A DNA stretch of 64,000 bases from Candidatus Pullilachnospira intestinigallinarum (GCA_018711275.1 DVIN01000021.1:85671-149670); one strand, 5' to 3'; counted from the stretch's first letter, positions 1 through 8,762 are shown. Notes: a model not told the origin generated them from the sequence alone. Numbers and translations are program-made.

Positions 1-846
1 CCTTCCGTCGCCGGCAATGTGGTTGTAGACGCCCAGTTCCAGGGCTTTCAGAAGCGTGGATTTTCCGTGGTAGCCGCCTCCGACGATCAGGGTAATCCCG
101 CGGGGGATTCCCATGCCGGTCAGTTCCCCTTTGTGAGGAAGGGTCAGGGTGACCTCCAACGAGGCGGGGGACAGGAAGGGAACGGCTCCCTTCATGGGCC
201 GGGGGGAAACGCCGGATTCCCTGGGAAGAACGGAACCGTTGGCTACAAATGCCGTCAGATTCCGTTTGGAAAGTTCGCTGCGGATATAGGCCTGATCTTC
301 CGCCAGATCACGGACCTCCCGCAGTTCTCTGGCATTCAGATTTTTGTAGAACAGGGATTCCCGCACGCATACCGGGAGAAATTCAAAAAGAATCCGGGTA
401 AGCTCCGTGGAATTGATAGTACGGCCGTTGGCGGGAAAGCCCACCTCCAGACGGATCCGTACCTCCCCGGTTTCCGGCTGAATCTGACAGGCGGTACGGT
501 CCAGCACTTCCTGCCGGCAGTGACTGATGGAGATCAGGCCGCTTTTGCCGGAGCCTTTGGCCCGGAAATTGAAACGGTCGATTTCCCGATGGAACAGACG
601 GATCAGATGATCCTGAAGCGCAATTCGGGTTTCCGGCGAATGGTAAAGCTCCTGGGGAAAGCCGGCCTGTCTGGGATTGACCCTTACACTGACTTTGGAG
701 GGCGCGGCAAAAGGATCTCCCTGGACGTGATCAATGCCAAGAACATATCCCGGAAAGGCATAGGTTCCCCGGGTCTGTTTATAGGCGGGGTAGCTTTTCC
801 GGTTAATCTGATAAAGAAGCTGTCTTAAATCTTCTGCTGTTTTCAT
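1..846 (-). CDS. ABC-class predicted ATPase (PF09818-like), 3' end cut by window
   Basis: The minus-strand frame opens at an ATG at 846-844 with an AGGAG Shine-Dalgarno just upstream and runs off the window start after 282 codons. The N-terminal half is basic and contains the phrase VSVRVNPRQAGFP. Near the truncated end is a glycine-rich P-loop, GGGYHGKSTLL, preceded by GITLIVG. This unusual Walker A belongs to the predicted ABC-class ATPase family (PF09818), about 560 residues long, so roughly half the protein is present. Proteins of this family are presumed cytosolic ATPases of unknown role. Any partner genes downstream lie outside the window. Confidence 0.85.
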   Translation of the reverse strand, partial: MKTAEDLRQLLYQINRKSYPAYKQTRGTYAFPGYVLGIDHVQGDPFAAPSKVSVRVNPRQAGFPQELYHSPETRIALQDHLIRLFHREIDRFNFRAKGSGKSGLISISHCRQEVLDRTACQIQPETGEVRIRLEVGFPANGRTINSTELTRILFEFLPVCVRESLFYKNLNARELREVRDLAEDQAYIRSELSKRNLTAFVANGSVLPRESGVSPRPMKGAVPFLSPASLEVTLTLPHKGELTGMGIPRGITLIVGGGYHGKSTLLKALELGVYNHIAGDGR

Positions 847-889
847 AGGTGTTCTCCTTGTCTGAAAAACTTGATGGTTGACAATGGCT

Positions 890-917
890 AGTATACCAAA
901 TCTGAAAAAATATGCAA
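890..917 (-). promoter_or_regulatory. candidate promoter of the ABC-class ATPase
   Basis: On the minus strand TTGCAT (917-912) and TATACT (895-890) are separated by 16 bp and lie about 45 bp before the start codon. The -10 fits well and the -35 is weak. Confidence 0.4.
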
Positions 918-990
918 CGGATACCACCGGAGTTTTCACCGGCGCGGTTACGATTTTTCAAAAAGAAGTGCAGGATGGAAGCGGGCCTGT

Positions 991-996
991 TATAAT
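991..996 (+). promoter_or_regulatory. extended -10 promoter of the CYTH gene
   Basis: TATAAT preceded by TGT (TGnTATAAT) lies about 75 bp upstream of the CYTH start. No convincing -35 is visible, as is usual for extended -10 promoters. Confidence 0.4.
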
Positions 997-1071
997 TAAA
1001 AAGAAAAAGTCAAGAAGGCCGGGGGCCGGCATCCCCCGGAGAAAAGATAAAGCGAGAGGAGTGTTGGAGGT

Positions 1072-1539
1072 ATGGAAATTGAACGGAAATTTCTGGTGAA
1101 AGAGCTTCCTGAAAATCTGGAGCAGTATCCGCATCGGGAACTGGAGCAGGCTTACCTTTGTACGTCGCCGGTAGTTCGGGTGCGCCGGGACGCGGACAGA
1201 TATGAACTGACATACAAATCGGGCGGACTGATGATGCGGGAGGAGTATAATCTTCCGCTGACCCGGGAGGGATACGAGCATCTGCTTCCGAAGGCAGACG
1301 GCATTGTGATCCGAAAGACCCGTTATGTACTTCCGGAGACGGAAGATCTCAGGATCGAGCTGGATCTGTTCCACGGAGAATATGAGGGACTGGCCCTGGC
1401 GGAAGTGGAATTTCCTTCCCGGGAGGCGGCCGAAGCCTATACGCCGCAGCCGTGGATGGGAGAAGATGTGACCATGTCCGGAAAATATCATAACAGTGTT
1501 ATGAGCCGGGCACATGATGGCGGAGCTTCCCGCGGCTGA
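1072..1539 (+). CDS. CYTH domain protein (triphosphate tunnel family)
   Basis: 155 residues. The N-terminus MEIERKFLV carries the ExExK signature of the CYTH/triphosphate tunnel metalloenzyme family. Later charged beta strands follow the tunnel pattern, for example VRVRRDADRYELTYK, RIELDLFHGEYEGL and LAEVEFPS. Family members hydrolyse inorganic triphosphate or thiamine triphosphate, or form cyclic AMP; the sequence alone does not say which. Small clostridial members are usually thought to act on inorganic polyphosphate or triphosphate. The start is supported by GGAGG seven bases upstream. It appears to be transcribed alone and ends shortly before a small XRE regulator. Confidence 0.85.
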   Translation: MEIERKFLVKELPENLEQYPHRELEQAYLCTSPVVRVRRDADRYELTYKSGGLMMREEYNLPLTREGYEHLLPKADGIVIRKTRYVLPETEDLRIELDLFHGEYEGLALAEVEFPSREAAEAYTPQPWMGEDVTMSGKYHNSVMSRAHDGGASRG

Positions 1540-1641
1540 TTACATTTTCCGGAAGTTCAGGCCGGCCATTCTGAGACAGGCAGAACTGCCGCGGATTTGC
1601 ATATATCAAATTGTGAGAATGGAATATACGGAAATAAGAAA

Positions 1642-1671
1642 GAATTGCAAATTATCAGATTGTTTCAATTC
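1642..1671 (+). promoter_or_regulatory. inverted repeat upstream of XRE gene, possible operator
   Basis: GAATTG (1642-1647) and CAATTC (1666-1671) form an inverted repeat, and TTGCATAT occurs twice nearby (about 1598 and 1673). The AT-rich stretch 47-76 bp before the XRE start is a reasonable site for autoregulation, but this is inference from position. Confidence 0.35.
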
Positions 1672-1717
1672 TTGCATATCTGCGGTAACTTATAAACTAA
1701 AGAAAGGAGCAGGTGCT

Positions 1718-1954
1718 ATGGACTATAAACGGATGAACGACTTCCGCATGCTGGGCCTGACCATCGCCTACTATCGGAAGCTTCGCGGAATGACTCAGGC
1801 AGATCTGGCGGAAGCGACACAGCTGAGCCGTACTCATATCAGTAATATCGAAGCGCCTAACGGAAAGACGTCGATTTCTCTCAATAAGCTGTTTGATATT
1901 GCCGAGGTGCTGGAAGTTCCTATGAAAGATTTGTTTGACTTCCGGGACAAATAA
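1718..1954 (+). CDS. small XRE-family HTH regulator
   Basis: 78 residues, almost entirely one Cro/C1-type helix-turn-helix: LRGMTQADLAEATQLS followed by the recognition helix RTHISNIE. A hydrophobic helix (ISLNKLFDIAEVLEVP) and the usual MKDLFDF ending follow. The start is the ATG after AAAGGAG; an upstream in-frame extension to 1514 has no ribosome-binding site and overlaps the CYTH gene. It should be a dimeric DNA-binding repressor. No linked toxin or phage gene is present, so the target is unknown. It ends at a strong bidirectional terminator. Confidence 0.85.
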   Translation: MDYKRMNDFRMLGLTIAYYRKLRGMTQADLAEATQLSRTHISNIEAPNGKTSISLNKLFDIAEVLEVPMKDLFDFRDK

Positions 1955-1971
1955 CAGAACATACGGAAAGA

Positions 1972-2006
1972 AAAGCCGCCGCAGTGTCCGGACACTCGGC
2001 GGCTTT
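1972..2006. terminator. bidirectional terminator between XRE and SBP genes
   Basis: A long hairpin has outer arms AAAGCCGCCG and CGGCGGCTTT and the inner palindrome AGTGTCCGGACACT. On the minus strand it runs into TTTTCTTT, a better terminator for the convergent lipoprotein gene than for the plus strand. Confidence 0.8.
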
Positions 2007-2028
2007 GGGATTAAATCGGAAATCTCTG

Positions 2029-3111
2029 TCAGTTTTCCAGCGCGGCTTTGGCGAATTCCGTGGTGACCACGCCTTCGTAGTCCGCCCGTTTCTCCAACTC
2101 TCCGGCGCTTTCCAGGATATCCTGCAGCAGATCGAACGATTCCTCCTCAAAGATCAGATCGGTTTTCCAGGTGTCCTGCTCCAGATACCGGTTTACGATG
2201 GTGGTGACGGTTTCCAGATCATTTTCAGGGAACTGGGGAAGAATCACCTGCGCGATTTCCCCGGCACTGTGGGAGTTTACATAATCGACACCTTTCTGAA
2301 GCGCATTGGTAAATTTCTGGATAATGTCCGGATGTTCCTCGATATAGCTGCTTTTGGCGCTGTAGGAGGTGTAGGGAACGTAGCCGGATTCCACGCCGCA
2401 GGATGCCACCACATAGCCGGCCCCTTCCTGTTCCAGCGCAGTGGCGGATGGCTCAAATTCGATGGTGAAATCTCCCTGACCGCCGGAAAAAGCGGCGGCT
2501 GTGGAACCGAAATCAATACTCTGATTGATGTTCATATCTGTTTTCGGATCCAGTCCCTTCTGCTTCAGAATATATTCAAAGACCATTTCCGGCATGCCGC
2601 CCTTGCGGCCTCCCAGAATATTTTTCCCTTTCAGATCACTCCACTCAAAATCCGGCATTTCTTCCCTGGCAACCACGAAGTTTCCCGCCCGCTGGGTCCC
2701 CTGGGCGAAATTGACCACCGGATCATTTGCCCCTTCCAGATAGGCGTACACGGAAGCTTCCGCGCCCATAAAACCGATCTGAGCGTCGCCGGAGATGACG
2801 GCGGCCATCACTTTGTCGGCGCCGTAGCCGTTTACCAGATCCAGCTGAATACCTTCTTCTTCAAAATATCCTTCCTCAATGGCCACATACTGAGGCGCGT
2901 AGAAGATGGAATGAGCCACTTCATTGAGGGTTACCTTCGTCATTTCCTGCTCCCGGCTGCCGTCGCCGTCTTTCTCCGTTTTCCGGGAATCTGTCTCCCC
3001 CTGCTGAGTTCCTGCCGAATCCGGCTGTCCGGCGTCCTGTTTTGCGCAGCCCGCGAATGCGGCGCAGGCCAGTGCGGATGCCAGCCCGCAGGCAATCCAT
3101 TTCTTTTTCAT
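2029..3111 (-). CDS. ABC transporter substrate-binding lipoprotein (NMT1/SsuA-like)
   Basis: 360 residues. The start is the ATG at 3111 behind GGAGGAG; a longer in-frame extension would bury the signal peptide. The N-terminus MKKKWIACGLASALA then AAFAGC is a lipoprotein signal with Cys near residue 22, followed by a low-complexity D/E/K/Q-rich tether. The body reads as a type II periplasmic-binding fold of the NMT1/ThiY/SsuA kind: IFYAPQYVAIEEGYFEEEGI and VMAAVISGDAQIGFMGAEA. Such proteins feed sulfonate, taurine, thiamine-precursor or nitrate-type importers. The ligand is not predictable here, and no permease or ATPase is adjacent, so it must work with a distant transporter or is an orphan. 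Confidence 0.85.
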   Translation of the reverse strand: MKKKWIACGLASALACAAFAGCAKQDAGQPDSAGTQQGETDSRKTEKDGDGSREQEMTKVTLNEVAHSIFYAPQYVAIEEGYFEEEGIQLDLVNGYGADKVMAAVISGDAQIGFMGAEASVYAYLEGANDPVVNFAQGTQRAGNFVVAREEMPDFEWSDLKGKNILGGRKGGMPEMVFEYILKQKGLDPKTDMNINQSIDFGSTAAAFSGGQGDFTIEFEPSATALEQEGAGYVVASCGVESGYVPYTSYSAKSSYIEEHPDIIQKFTNALQKGVDYVNSHSAGEIAQVILPQFPENDLETVTTIVNRYLEQDTWKTDLIFEEESFDLLQDILESAGELEKRADYEGVVTTEFAKAALEN

Positions 3112-3125
3112 AAACTCCTCCTGTA

Positions 3126-3160
3126 AGCTGCCGGAAAAATTTGAAATAAGGCCGGCAGCT
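3126..3160 (-). promoter_or_regulatory. 5'-UTR hairpin of the substrate-binding protein gene
   Basis: Perfect 9-bp arms AGCTGCCGG and CCGGCAGCT surround a 17-nt AT-rich loop, ending a few bases before the Shine-Dalgarno of the lipoprotein gene. It could stabilise the mRNA or modulate translation. No known riboswitch consensus is recognised. Confidence 0.5.
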
Positions 3161-3177
3161 GTATTTCTTTCCGTATT

Positions 3178-3206
3178 AGAGTATGCCGCGGGAGAAAAAA
3201 TGACAA
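3178..3206 (-). promoter_or_regulatory. candidate promoter of the substrate-binding protein gene
   Basis: On the minus strand TTGTCA (3206-3201) is followed after 17 bp by TACTCT (3183-3178). The -35 is good and the -10 weak; it would place the hairpin at 3160-3126 inside the leader. Confidence 0.35.
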
Positions 3207-3261
3207 TCGTGAAGGCAAAACAGAACTGTGCCGGGATTTTATACAAAACCAGGGAACCCTC

Positions 3262-3290
3262 TTGCGGGATTGGGTGCTTTCGTTCATAAT
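3262..3290 (+). promoter_or_regulatory. candidate proC promoter
   Basis: TTGCGG and CATAAT are separated by 17 bp, about 35 bp upstream of the proC start. The -10 is good and the -35 poor. Confidence 0.35.
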
Positions 3291-3324
3291 AAGAACATAT
3301 GGACGTAGAAGGAGGCTGAGAAAA

Positions 3325-4119
3325 TTGAAAATCGGATTTATCGGATGCGGAAATATGGCGTGCGCCATGATTGGAGGAATCCTGAAAAATCAGGTGGCAT
3401 CCAGGGAAGAGATCATGGCTTCGGCCAAAACAGAAGCCACCCGTCGGAAAGCGGAGGAAGCCTTTGGCATTGTCATGACGGAGGATAACCGGCAGGTGGC
3501 GGAATTTGCGGACATTCTGATTCTGGCGGTCAAGCCCTTTTATTATCAGGAGGTTATCGCGGGGATCAGGGAGAGCGTCCGGCAGGAAACCGTGGTGGTT
3601 TCCATCACACCGGGAAAAACTCTGGCGTGGCTGGAAAACCAGTTTGGCCGTCCCATGCGGCTGGTGCGCACCATGCCCAACACGCCGGCTCTGGTGGGCG
3701 AGGGAATGAGCTGCGTGTGCGGCGGAAGCCGGGCGTCACAGGAAGATGTGGAAAAAGTCTGCCGGGTATTTGACGGATTCGGGAAAACGGAGATTGTCAC
3801 GGAGGAACTGATTGACGCGGTGGTGGGAGTCAGCGGAAGTGCCCCCGCTTATGTGTTCCTGTTTATCGAAGCCATGGCGGATGCCGCGGTGGCGGAAGGA
3901 ATGCCCCGGGCGCAGGCTTACCGTTTCGCAGCCCAGGCCGTGCTTGGAAGCGCGAAGATGGTACTGGAAACAGGAAAACACCCCGGTCAGCTGAAAGATA
4001 TGGTATGCTCACCCCGGGGAACCACCATCGAAGCGGTGGGCGTCCTGGAAAAAGAAGGGTTCCGCAGCGCGGTGATGGAAGCGGTACGCGCATGCATCCG
4101 CAAAAGCCGGGAGTGCTGA
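3325..4119 (+). CDS. proC: pyrroline-5-carboxylate reductase
   Basis: 264 residues. It reduces 1-pyrroline-5-carboxylate to L-proline with NAD(P)H, the last step of proline synthesis, in the cytosol. The N-terminal Rossmann motif is KIGFIGCGNMA, followed by ILAVKPFYY and VRTMPNTPALVGEGM. The family C-terminal signature begins near residue 169 with SGSAPAYVFLFIEAMADA and continues with a dimerising helical domain (AQAVLGSAKMV, SPRGTTIEA). The start is TTG at 3325, chosen because AGGAGG lies eight bases upstream and the Rossmann strand begins immediately; the upstream extension is basic and unlike the family. It is monocistronic. Confidence 0.93.
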   Translation: MKIGFIGCGNMACAMIGGILKNQVASREEIMASAKTEATRRKAEEAFGIVMTEDNRQVAEFADILILAVKPFYYQEVIAGIRESVRQETVVVSITPGKTLAWLENQFGRPMRLVRTMPNTPALVGEGMSCVCGGSRASQEDVEKVCRVFDGFGKTEIVTEELIDAVVGVSGSAPAYVFLFIEAMADAAVAEGMPRAQAYRFAAQAVLGSAKMVLETGKHPGQLKDMVCSPRGTTIEAVGVLEKEGFRSAVMEAVRACIRKSREC

Positions 4120-4127
4120 CAGCCTTT

Positions 4128-4179
4128 CCGGAAAACCGTCGCCTCTGGCCCGGGGGTTGCAGATGCGGACGGTTTCCGG
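4128..4179. repeat. inverted repeat after proC
   Basis: CCGGAAAACCGTC (4128-4140) pairs with GACGGTTTCCGG (4168-4179) with one bulged base. It lies between the convergent proC and XRE genes. There is no T-run, so it is only terminator-like. Confidence 0.45.
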
Positions 4180-4197
4180 CAGTATTCGTCGTGCATA

Positions 4198-4509
4198 TCA
4201 GGAGGACAGCATGGAGCGGATCAGTTCCAGCGCCCGGACCCGCTGCTGCGGCGCAAGCCGGTGAAAATCCATCAATAGCTGCCGGTCCTGGGCGGTGAAG
4301 GCCGGCAGGCCGGTGAGAACCTGTTCTGCCGGTATTTTCAGAATTTCAAAAATCTGGATCAGCATATCCATGGAAGGGCAGCGGCGGCCGGTTTCATAAT
4401 TGCAGTAGGTCTGACGGCTGATATGGAGCAGCCGGCTCATCTGTTCCTGGGTCATATGGCGGCGGACACGTTCCTGCCGGAGCATTCCGGAAAGATATTC
4501 CTGAAACAT
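4198..4509 (-). CDS. XRE-family HTH regulator
   Basis: 103 residues, convergent with proC. Residues 10-65 form a Cro/C1 helix-turn-helix: RRHMTQEQMSRLLHIS, then RQTYCNYETGRR, with a stabilising helix MDMLIQIFEILKIPAEQVL. The last 35 residues (DRQLLMDFHRLAPQQRVRALELIRSML) form a short amphipathic helical tail that probably mediates dimerisation. No obvious target gene or toxin partner adjoins it. Confidence 0.82.
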   Translation of the reverse strand: MFQEYLSGMLRQERVRRHMTQEQMSRLLHISRQTYCNYETGRRCPSMDMLIQIFEILKIPAEQVLTGLPAFTAQDRQLLMDFHRLAPQQRVRALELIRSMLSS

Positions 4510-4656
4510 AGTACCACCCCGATAAAAAGTATAGCATGGAAATCGTCATATGGCGGCGGATACGACATAATACGGAAAGTTCAGACAGAATCAGTTTGAA
4601 AGAAAAAATGCGTCCCCAAGGGTACGCGGTTTTGGAAAAGAGAGGAGAAAATCATT

Positions 4657-5214
4657 ATGGCTAAAGTGTTTGTGTTTCTGGCAGACGGATTTGAGGAAGT
4701 GGAGGGCCTGACAGTTGTGGATCTGCTGAGAAGAGCAGGAGAGGATGTGGAGATGGTTTCCATCATGGGAAGGAAACAGATCACCGGTTCCCATAATATC
4801 CGGGTGGAGGCGGACAGCCTGTTTGAAGAAACCGGATTTTCCGGCGGCGATCTGCTGGTGCTTCCGGGCGGGATGCCGGGAACCAGGTATCTGGGCGCTC
4901 ACGAGGAGCTGTGCCGGCTGCTGGGCGAATGGAATCGGGAAGGAAAACGGATCGGCGCCATCTGCGCGGCGCCCAGCGTGCTGGGCGATCTGGGGATCCT
5001 GGAGGGAAAAGAGGCAGTCTGCTATCCCGGATTTGAAGAGCGGCTTACCGGCGCGCGGATCGGTACCGGAAAAGTGGCGGTGGATGGAAATATCACCACC
5101 AGCCGCGGCGTAGGAACCGCCATTGCATTTGCCGCGGCGCTGATCGAACAGCTGGAGAGCAGAGAAAAAGCGGAGGAGATTAAAAAATCCATTATTTACG
5201 GGCATTTATCGTAA
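4657..5214 (+). CDS. DJ-1/PfpI/ThiJ family protein
   Basis: 185 residues, a full-length single-domain DJ-1 superfamily protein. MAKVFVFLADGFEEVEGLTVVDLLRRAG is typical of the YajL/DJ-1 branch. The nucleophile elbow is AICAAPS with Cys103, and the acidic partner lies in DGFEEVE. Members act as glyoxalase or deglycase-like enzymes, chaperones or oxidative-stress proteins; the exact activity is disputed for the family. RBS GAGGAGAA is upstream. It is a single gene before trigger factor. Confidence 0.9.
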   Translation: MAKVFVFLADGFEEVEGLTVVDLLRRAGEDVEMVSIMGRKQITGSHNIRVEADSLFEETGFSGGDLLVLPGGMPGTRYLGAHEELCRLLGEWNREGKRIGAICAAPSVLGDLGILEGKEAVCYPGFEERLTGARIGTGKVAVDGNITTSRGVGTAIAFAAALIEQLESREKAEEIKKSIIYGHLS

Positions 5215-5244
5215 AAAATGCTGGCGTTTTCCAAAGGCTTGTGT

Positions 5245-5250
5245 TATACT
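5245..5250 (+). promoter_or_regulatory. extended -10 promoter of tig
   Basis: TATACT with a TGT triplet just before it (TGnTATACT) lies 70 bp upstream of trigger factor. No clear -35 is present. Confidence 0.45.
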
Positions 5251-5319
5251 ACTCAAATGTATGAGTGTGAAATAATACAGAAAAAAGATTTCCATAGATA
5301 GAAGGAGGAAAACACGGCA

Positions 5320-6612
5320 ATGAGCGTAAAAGTGGAAAAACTTGAGAAAAACATGGCGAAACTGACGATGGAAGTTCCTGCTGAGGAGCTGGAGAAAGCG
5401 ATTCAGGGCGCTTACCTGAAACAGAAGAACAGAATCAATATTCCGGGATTCCGCAGAGGAAAAGCACCGAGAGCCATGATCGAGAAAATGTACGGAGCAG
5501 GCATCTTCTATGAGGATGCTGCCAACGCGCTGATTCCGGAGGCATATTCCAAGGCAGTGGATGAGTGTGGAGAGACGATCGTTTCCCGTCCGTCCATCAG
5601 CATTGAGCAGCTGGAGAAGGGCAAACCCTTCATCTTCACCGCTGAGGTGGCACTGAAGCCGGAAGTTGTGCTGGGAGACTACAAGGGACTGGAAGTACCC
5701 AAGAGCGACCTGGAGGTTACCGAGGAGGAGATCGCCGGTGAGCTGAAGAGAGAGCAGGAGAACAACTCCAGATCCATCGATGTGGATGACAGAGCCGTTA
5801 TGGACGGAGATAAAGTAACGCTGGACTTCGAGGGTTCCGTGGACGGAGAGGCTTTCGAGGGCGGCAAGGGTACCGATTATCCCCTGACCATCGGATCCGG
5901 CGCGTTTATTCCCGGATTTGAGGAGCAGCTGGTGGGCGCCGAGATCGGCAAGGAAAAGGAAGTAAACGTAACCTTCCCGGAGAACTATCAGGCAAAGGAA
6001 CTGGCAGGAAAAGCCGCAGTGTTCAAATGCACGGTAAAGAAAATCGAGATGAAAGAGCTTCCGGAGCTGAACGATGATTTCGCGAAAGATGTATCCGAGT
6101 TCGACACTCTGGAGGAGTACAAAGCGGACATCAGGAAGAATCTGGAAGAGAAGAAGGCAGACGCGGCGAAGAGATCCAGAGAGGATGCGGCCGTGGAGAA
6201 AGCGATTGAGAATGCTTCCATGGAGATTCCGGACGCTATGCTGGAGACTCAGGTGGATCAGATGCTGGATGATTTTGCCAGAAGAATCCAGGCACAGGGC
6301 CTGAGCATGGAACAGTATATGCAGTTTACAGGGGCTACCCAGGATGCCATGAGAGAGCAGATGAAACCCCAGGCCATGAAGAGAATCCAGACCCGTCTGG
6401 TGCTGGAGAAGATCGCTGAGACAGAGAATATCCAGATTTCTGACGAGAGACTGGACGAAGAAATCGCGAAGATGGCCGAGATGTATAAGATGGAGGCTGA
6501 CAAGCTGAAAGAGATGATGGGTGACTACGAGAAGGAGCAGATGAAGAAAGATCTGGCCGTTCAGGAAGCAGTGACTCTGATTGCCGACGCAGCTGTGGAG
6601 GCCGCTGAGTAA
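5320..6612 (+). CDS. tig: trigger factor
   Basis: 430 residues, the normal length. It is a ribosome-bound chaperone and peptidyl-prolyl isomerase that receives nascent chains at the exit tunnel. The N-terminal ribosome-binding domain carries GFRRGKAPR (the usual GFRxGKxP signature) near residue 44. The FKBP-like domain spans about 150-240 (GDKVTLDFEGSVDGEAFEGG, IGSGAFIPGFEEQLVG, VTFPENY). The C-terminal helical arms are E/K/M-rich. Start ATG follows AAGGAGG. It heads the quality-control run tig-clpP-clpX-lon, a conserved Firmicutes order. Confidence 0.97.
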   Translation: MSVKVEKLEKNMAKLTMEVPAEELEKAIQGAYLKQKNRINIPGFRRGKAPRAMIEKMYGAGIFYEDAANALIPEAYSKAVDECGETIVSRPSISIEQLEKGKPFIFTAEVALKPEVVLGDYKGLEVPKSDLEVTEEEIAGELKREQENNSRSIDVDDRAVMDGDKVTLDFEGSVDGEAFEGGKGTDYPLTIGSGAFIPGFEEQLVGAEIGKEKEVNVTFPENYQAKELAGKAAVFKCTVKKIEMKELPELNDDFAKDVSEFDTLEEYKADIRKNLEEKKADAAKRSREDAAVEKAIENASMEIPDAMLETQVDQMLDDFARRIQAQGLSMEQYMQFTGATQDAMREQMKPQAMKRIQTRLVLEKIAETENIQISDERLDEEIAKMAEMYKMEADKLKEMMGDYEKEQMKKDLAVQEAVTLIADAAVEAAE

Positions 6613-6681
6613 AGCGGATGTCTTCCGACACCGTGGGATATGCCGCCTGCGGGCGGTGCAGCATAGAAAGAAGGCTTGAAG

Positions 6682-7263
6682 ATGAGTTTAGTACCTTATG
6701 TTATTGAACAGACCAGCAGAGGCGAGAGAAGCTATGACATTTATTCCCGTCTGCTGAAAGACCGAATCATTTTTCTGGGCGAAGAGGTGACCGATGTGAG
6801 CGCCAACCTGATTGTGGCGCAGCTTTTGTTCCTGGAATCCGAGGATCCGGGAAGGGATATTCATCTGTATATCAACAGCCCGGGAGGATCTGTTACAGCC
6901 GGTATGGCTATCTATGATACCATGCGTTATATCAAGTGTGATGTTTCCACCATCTGTATGGGCATGGCTGCCAGCATGGGAGCGTTCCTGCTGGCCGGAG
7001 GAACCAAGGGCAAGCGTATGGCGCTGCCGCACTCCGAGATTATGATTCATCAGCCGTCCGGCGGAGCGCAGGGTCAGGCCACGGAGATTCAGATTGTGGC
7101 GGATCATATTCTGAAAACCAAGCATAACCTGAATTCCATTCTGGCGGAGAATACGGGACAGCCCCTGGAAAAGGTTGCTCAGGATACGGAGAGAGATAAC
7201 TATATGTCTGCCCAGGAGGCGCTGGAATACGGACTGATCGATAAGGTAATTACCAACAGATAA
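6682..7263 (+). CDS. clpP: ATP-dependent Clp protease proteolytic subunit
   Basis: 193 residues. It forms the tetradecameric serine-protease chamber that degrades substrates unfolded by ClpX or ClpC. The catalytic Ser98 lies in [10 protein letters not shown] and His123 in MIHQPSGG; the Asp is in the DTERDNYMS region. The N-terminus [24 protein letters not shown] is diagnostic. The ATG at 6682 is preferred over an in-frame TTG six bases earlier because AGAAGG is then properly spaced. It is separated from clpX by a 189-bp gap with two hairpins. Confidence 0.97.
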   Translation: MSLVPYVIEQTSRGERSYDIYSRLLKDRIIFLGEEVTDVSANLIVAQLLFLESEDPGRDIHLYINSPGGSVTAGMAIYDTMRYIKCDVSTICMGMAASMGAFLLAGGTKGKRMALPHSEIMIHQPSGGAQGQATEIQIVADHILKTKHNLNSILAENTGQPLEKVAQDTERDNYMSAQEALEYGLIDKVITNR

Positions 7264-7274
7264 CAGGCATGCAA

Positions 7275-7355
7275 AAGAGGGGGCTGCATTATGCGGCGCC
7301 CTCTTAGCAGTTAGAACAGGGCTCTGCAGGGAACGGTTCCCGTGCAGGGCCTGTT
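7275..7355 (+). terminator. two consecutive hairpins between clpP and clpX
   Basis: The first hairpin pairs AAGAGGG (7275-7281) with CCCTCTT (7299-7305). The second pairs AACAGG (7315-7320) with CCTGTT (7350-7355) around the near-palindrome GGAACGGTTCC. Neither has a long T-run, so they may attenuate, or protect mRNA ends, rather than stop transcription fully. Confidence 0.5.
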
Positions 7356-7452
7356 CATGCCCCATGCCTCCAAACATTGCTGCCCCGGGCCGCCGCCAAT
7401 CAGGACAGCAGGAAGTTTGCAGAAGGTTTAAAAAAGAGAAAGGAATAGAACT

Positions 7453-8745
7453 ATGGTTTTGAAAAATGGCGATAACAGGATCCGCTGTTCTTTCTGTGGA
7501 AAGACGGAAGAGCAGGTGCGGAAGCTGATCGCAGGACCGGAAGGTGCGTATATCTGCGATGAATGTATCGAAATATGCTCCGAGATCATCAACGAAGAAT
7601 TTACCAATGATTATGTGGAAGATTCCGGAGAAATCAATCTGATGACCCCCAGAGAGATGAAGGATATCCTGGACGAATATGTGGTGGGACAGGACGAGGC
7701 AAAAAAGGTGCTGTCTGTGGCGGTATACAATCACTATAAGAGGGTGCTTTCCGCGGAAACCAGCGATGTGGAGCTGCAGAAAAGTAATATTCTGATGCTG
7801 GGGCCCACCGGTTCCGGAAAAACGTACCTTGCGCAGACCCTTGCGAAGATGCTGAATGTTCCCTTTGCCATTGCCGATGCTACCACGCTGACCGAAGCCG
7901 GTTATGTGGGTGAGGATGTGGAAAATATTCTGCTGAAGATCATCCAGGCGGCGGATTACGATGTGGAGCGGGCACAGCATGGAATCATTTATATTGATGA
8001 GATTGATAAAATTACCAGAAAATCTGAAAATCCCTCCATCACCAGAGATGTGTCCGGTGAGGGAGTTCAGCAGGCGCTGCTGAAAATTCTGGAGGGAAGC
8101 GTGGCCAGTGTTCCGCCCCAGGGAGGACGGAAGCATCCCCATCAGGAATTTATCCAGATTGATACCACCAATATTCTGTTTATCTGCGGCGGCGCGTTTG
8201 AGGGACTGGAAAAGATCATCGAATCCCGCCAGGACACCAAGGCTATCGGATTCAATGCCTCTCTGGGAATGCGGGAAAACAAGAACGTGGGCGACGTCCT
8301 GAAAGAAGTAATGCCGCAGGATTTCATCAAATTCGGCATGATCCCCGAGTTCATCGGAAGGGTGCCGGTGGTGGTTTCCTTAAATGCGCTGGATGAGGAG
8401 GCGCTGGTGAAAATTCTTACAGAGCCGAAGAATTCTCTGGTGAAGCAGTACAAAAAACTGTTTGAGCTGGATGATGTGGAGCTGGATTTTGACGAGGACG
8501 CGCTGGCTGAGGTGGCAAAGATTGCCATGGAAAGAAAAACCGGAGCCAGAGGCCTGCGTTCCGTTATGGAGAAGACCATGATGGATGTGATGTTTGACGC
8601 GCCCTCTGACAGCTCCATGCAGAAATGCATTATTACAAAAGACGCGGTGATGGGAAAGAGCGCTCCGGTGGTTGTTCACGGAGAGAAAAAAGCACCCAAG
8701 AGGAGATCCTCGGTGAAGCGCCAGGGCAGACCGGAAACCGCCTGA
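7453..8745 (+). CDS. clpX: ATP-dependent protease ATPase subunit ClpX
   Basis: 430 residues. It is the hexameric AAA+ unfoldase that delivers substrates to ClpP. A zinc-binding domain is seen at the N-terminus (Cys12, Cys15, Cys35, Cys38). Walker A is GPTGSGKT at 117-124 and Walker B is [10 protein letters not shown]. The ClpP-contact and pore loops are in place ([17 protein letters not shown]). The C-terminal sensor-2 region includes [27 protein letters not shown]. The stop is 17 bases before the lon start, so the two are probably co-transcribed. Confidence 0.97.
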   Translation: MVLKNGDNRIRCSFCGKTEEQVRKLIAGPEGAYICDECIEICSEIINEEFTNDYVEDSGEINLMTPREMKDILDEYVVGQDEAKKVLSVAVYNHYKRVLSAETSDVELQKSNILMLGPTGSGKTYLAQTLAKMLNVPFAIADATTLTEAGYVGEDVENILLKIIQAADYDVERAQHGIIYIDEIDKITRKSENPSITRDVSGEGVQQALLKILEGSVASVPPQGGRKHPHQEFIQIDTTNILFICGGAFEGLEKIIESRQDTKAIGFNASLGMRENKNVGDVLKEVMPQDFIKFGMIPEFIGRVPVVVSLNALDEEALVKILTEPKNSLVKQYKKLFELDDVELDFDEDALAEVAKIAMERKTGARGLRSVMEKTMMDVMFDAPSDSSMQKCIITKDAVMGKSAPVVVHGEKKAPKRRSSVKRQGRPETA

Positions 8746-8762
8746 CGGGAGAAATCAAATCT

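Noticed and set aside
19..828. Plus-strand open frame at the window start
   Set aside because: The minus-strand frame holds a P-loop and a proper start, so the plus frame is its shadow.
3112..3261. TPP riboswitch for the NMT1-like lipoprotein gene
   Set aside because: Only a simple hairpin is present; the TPP conserved islands are missing.
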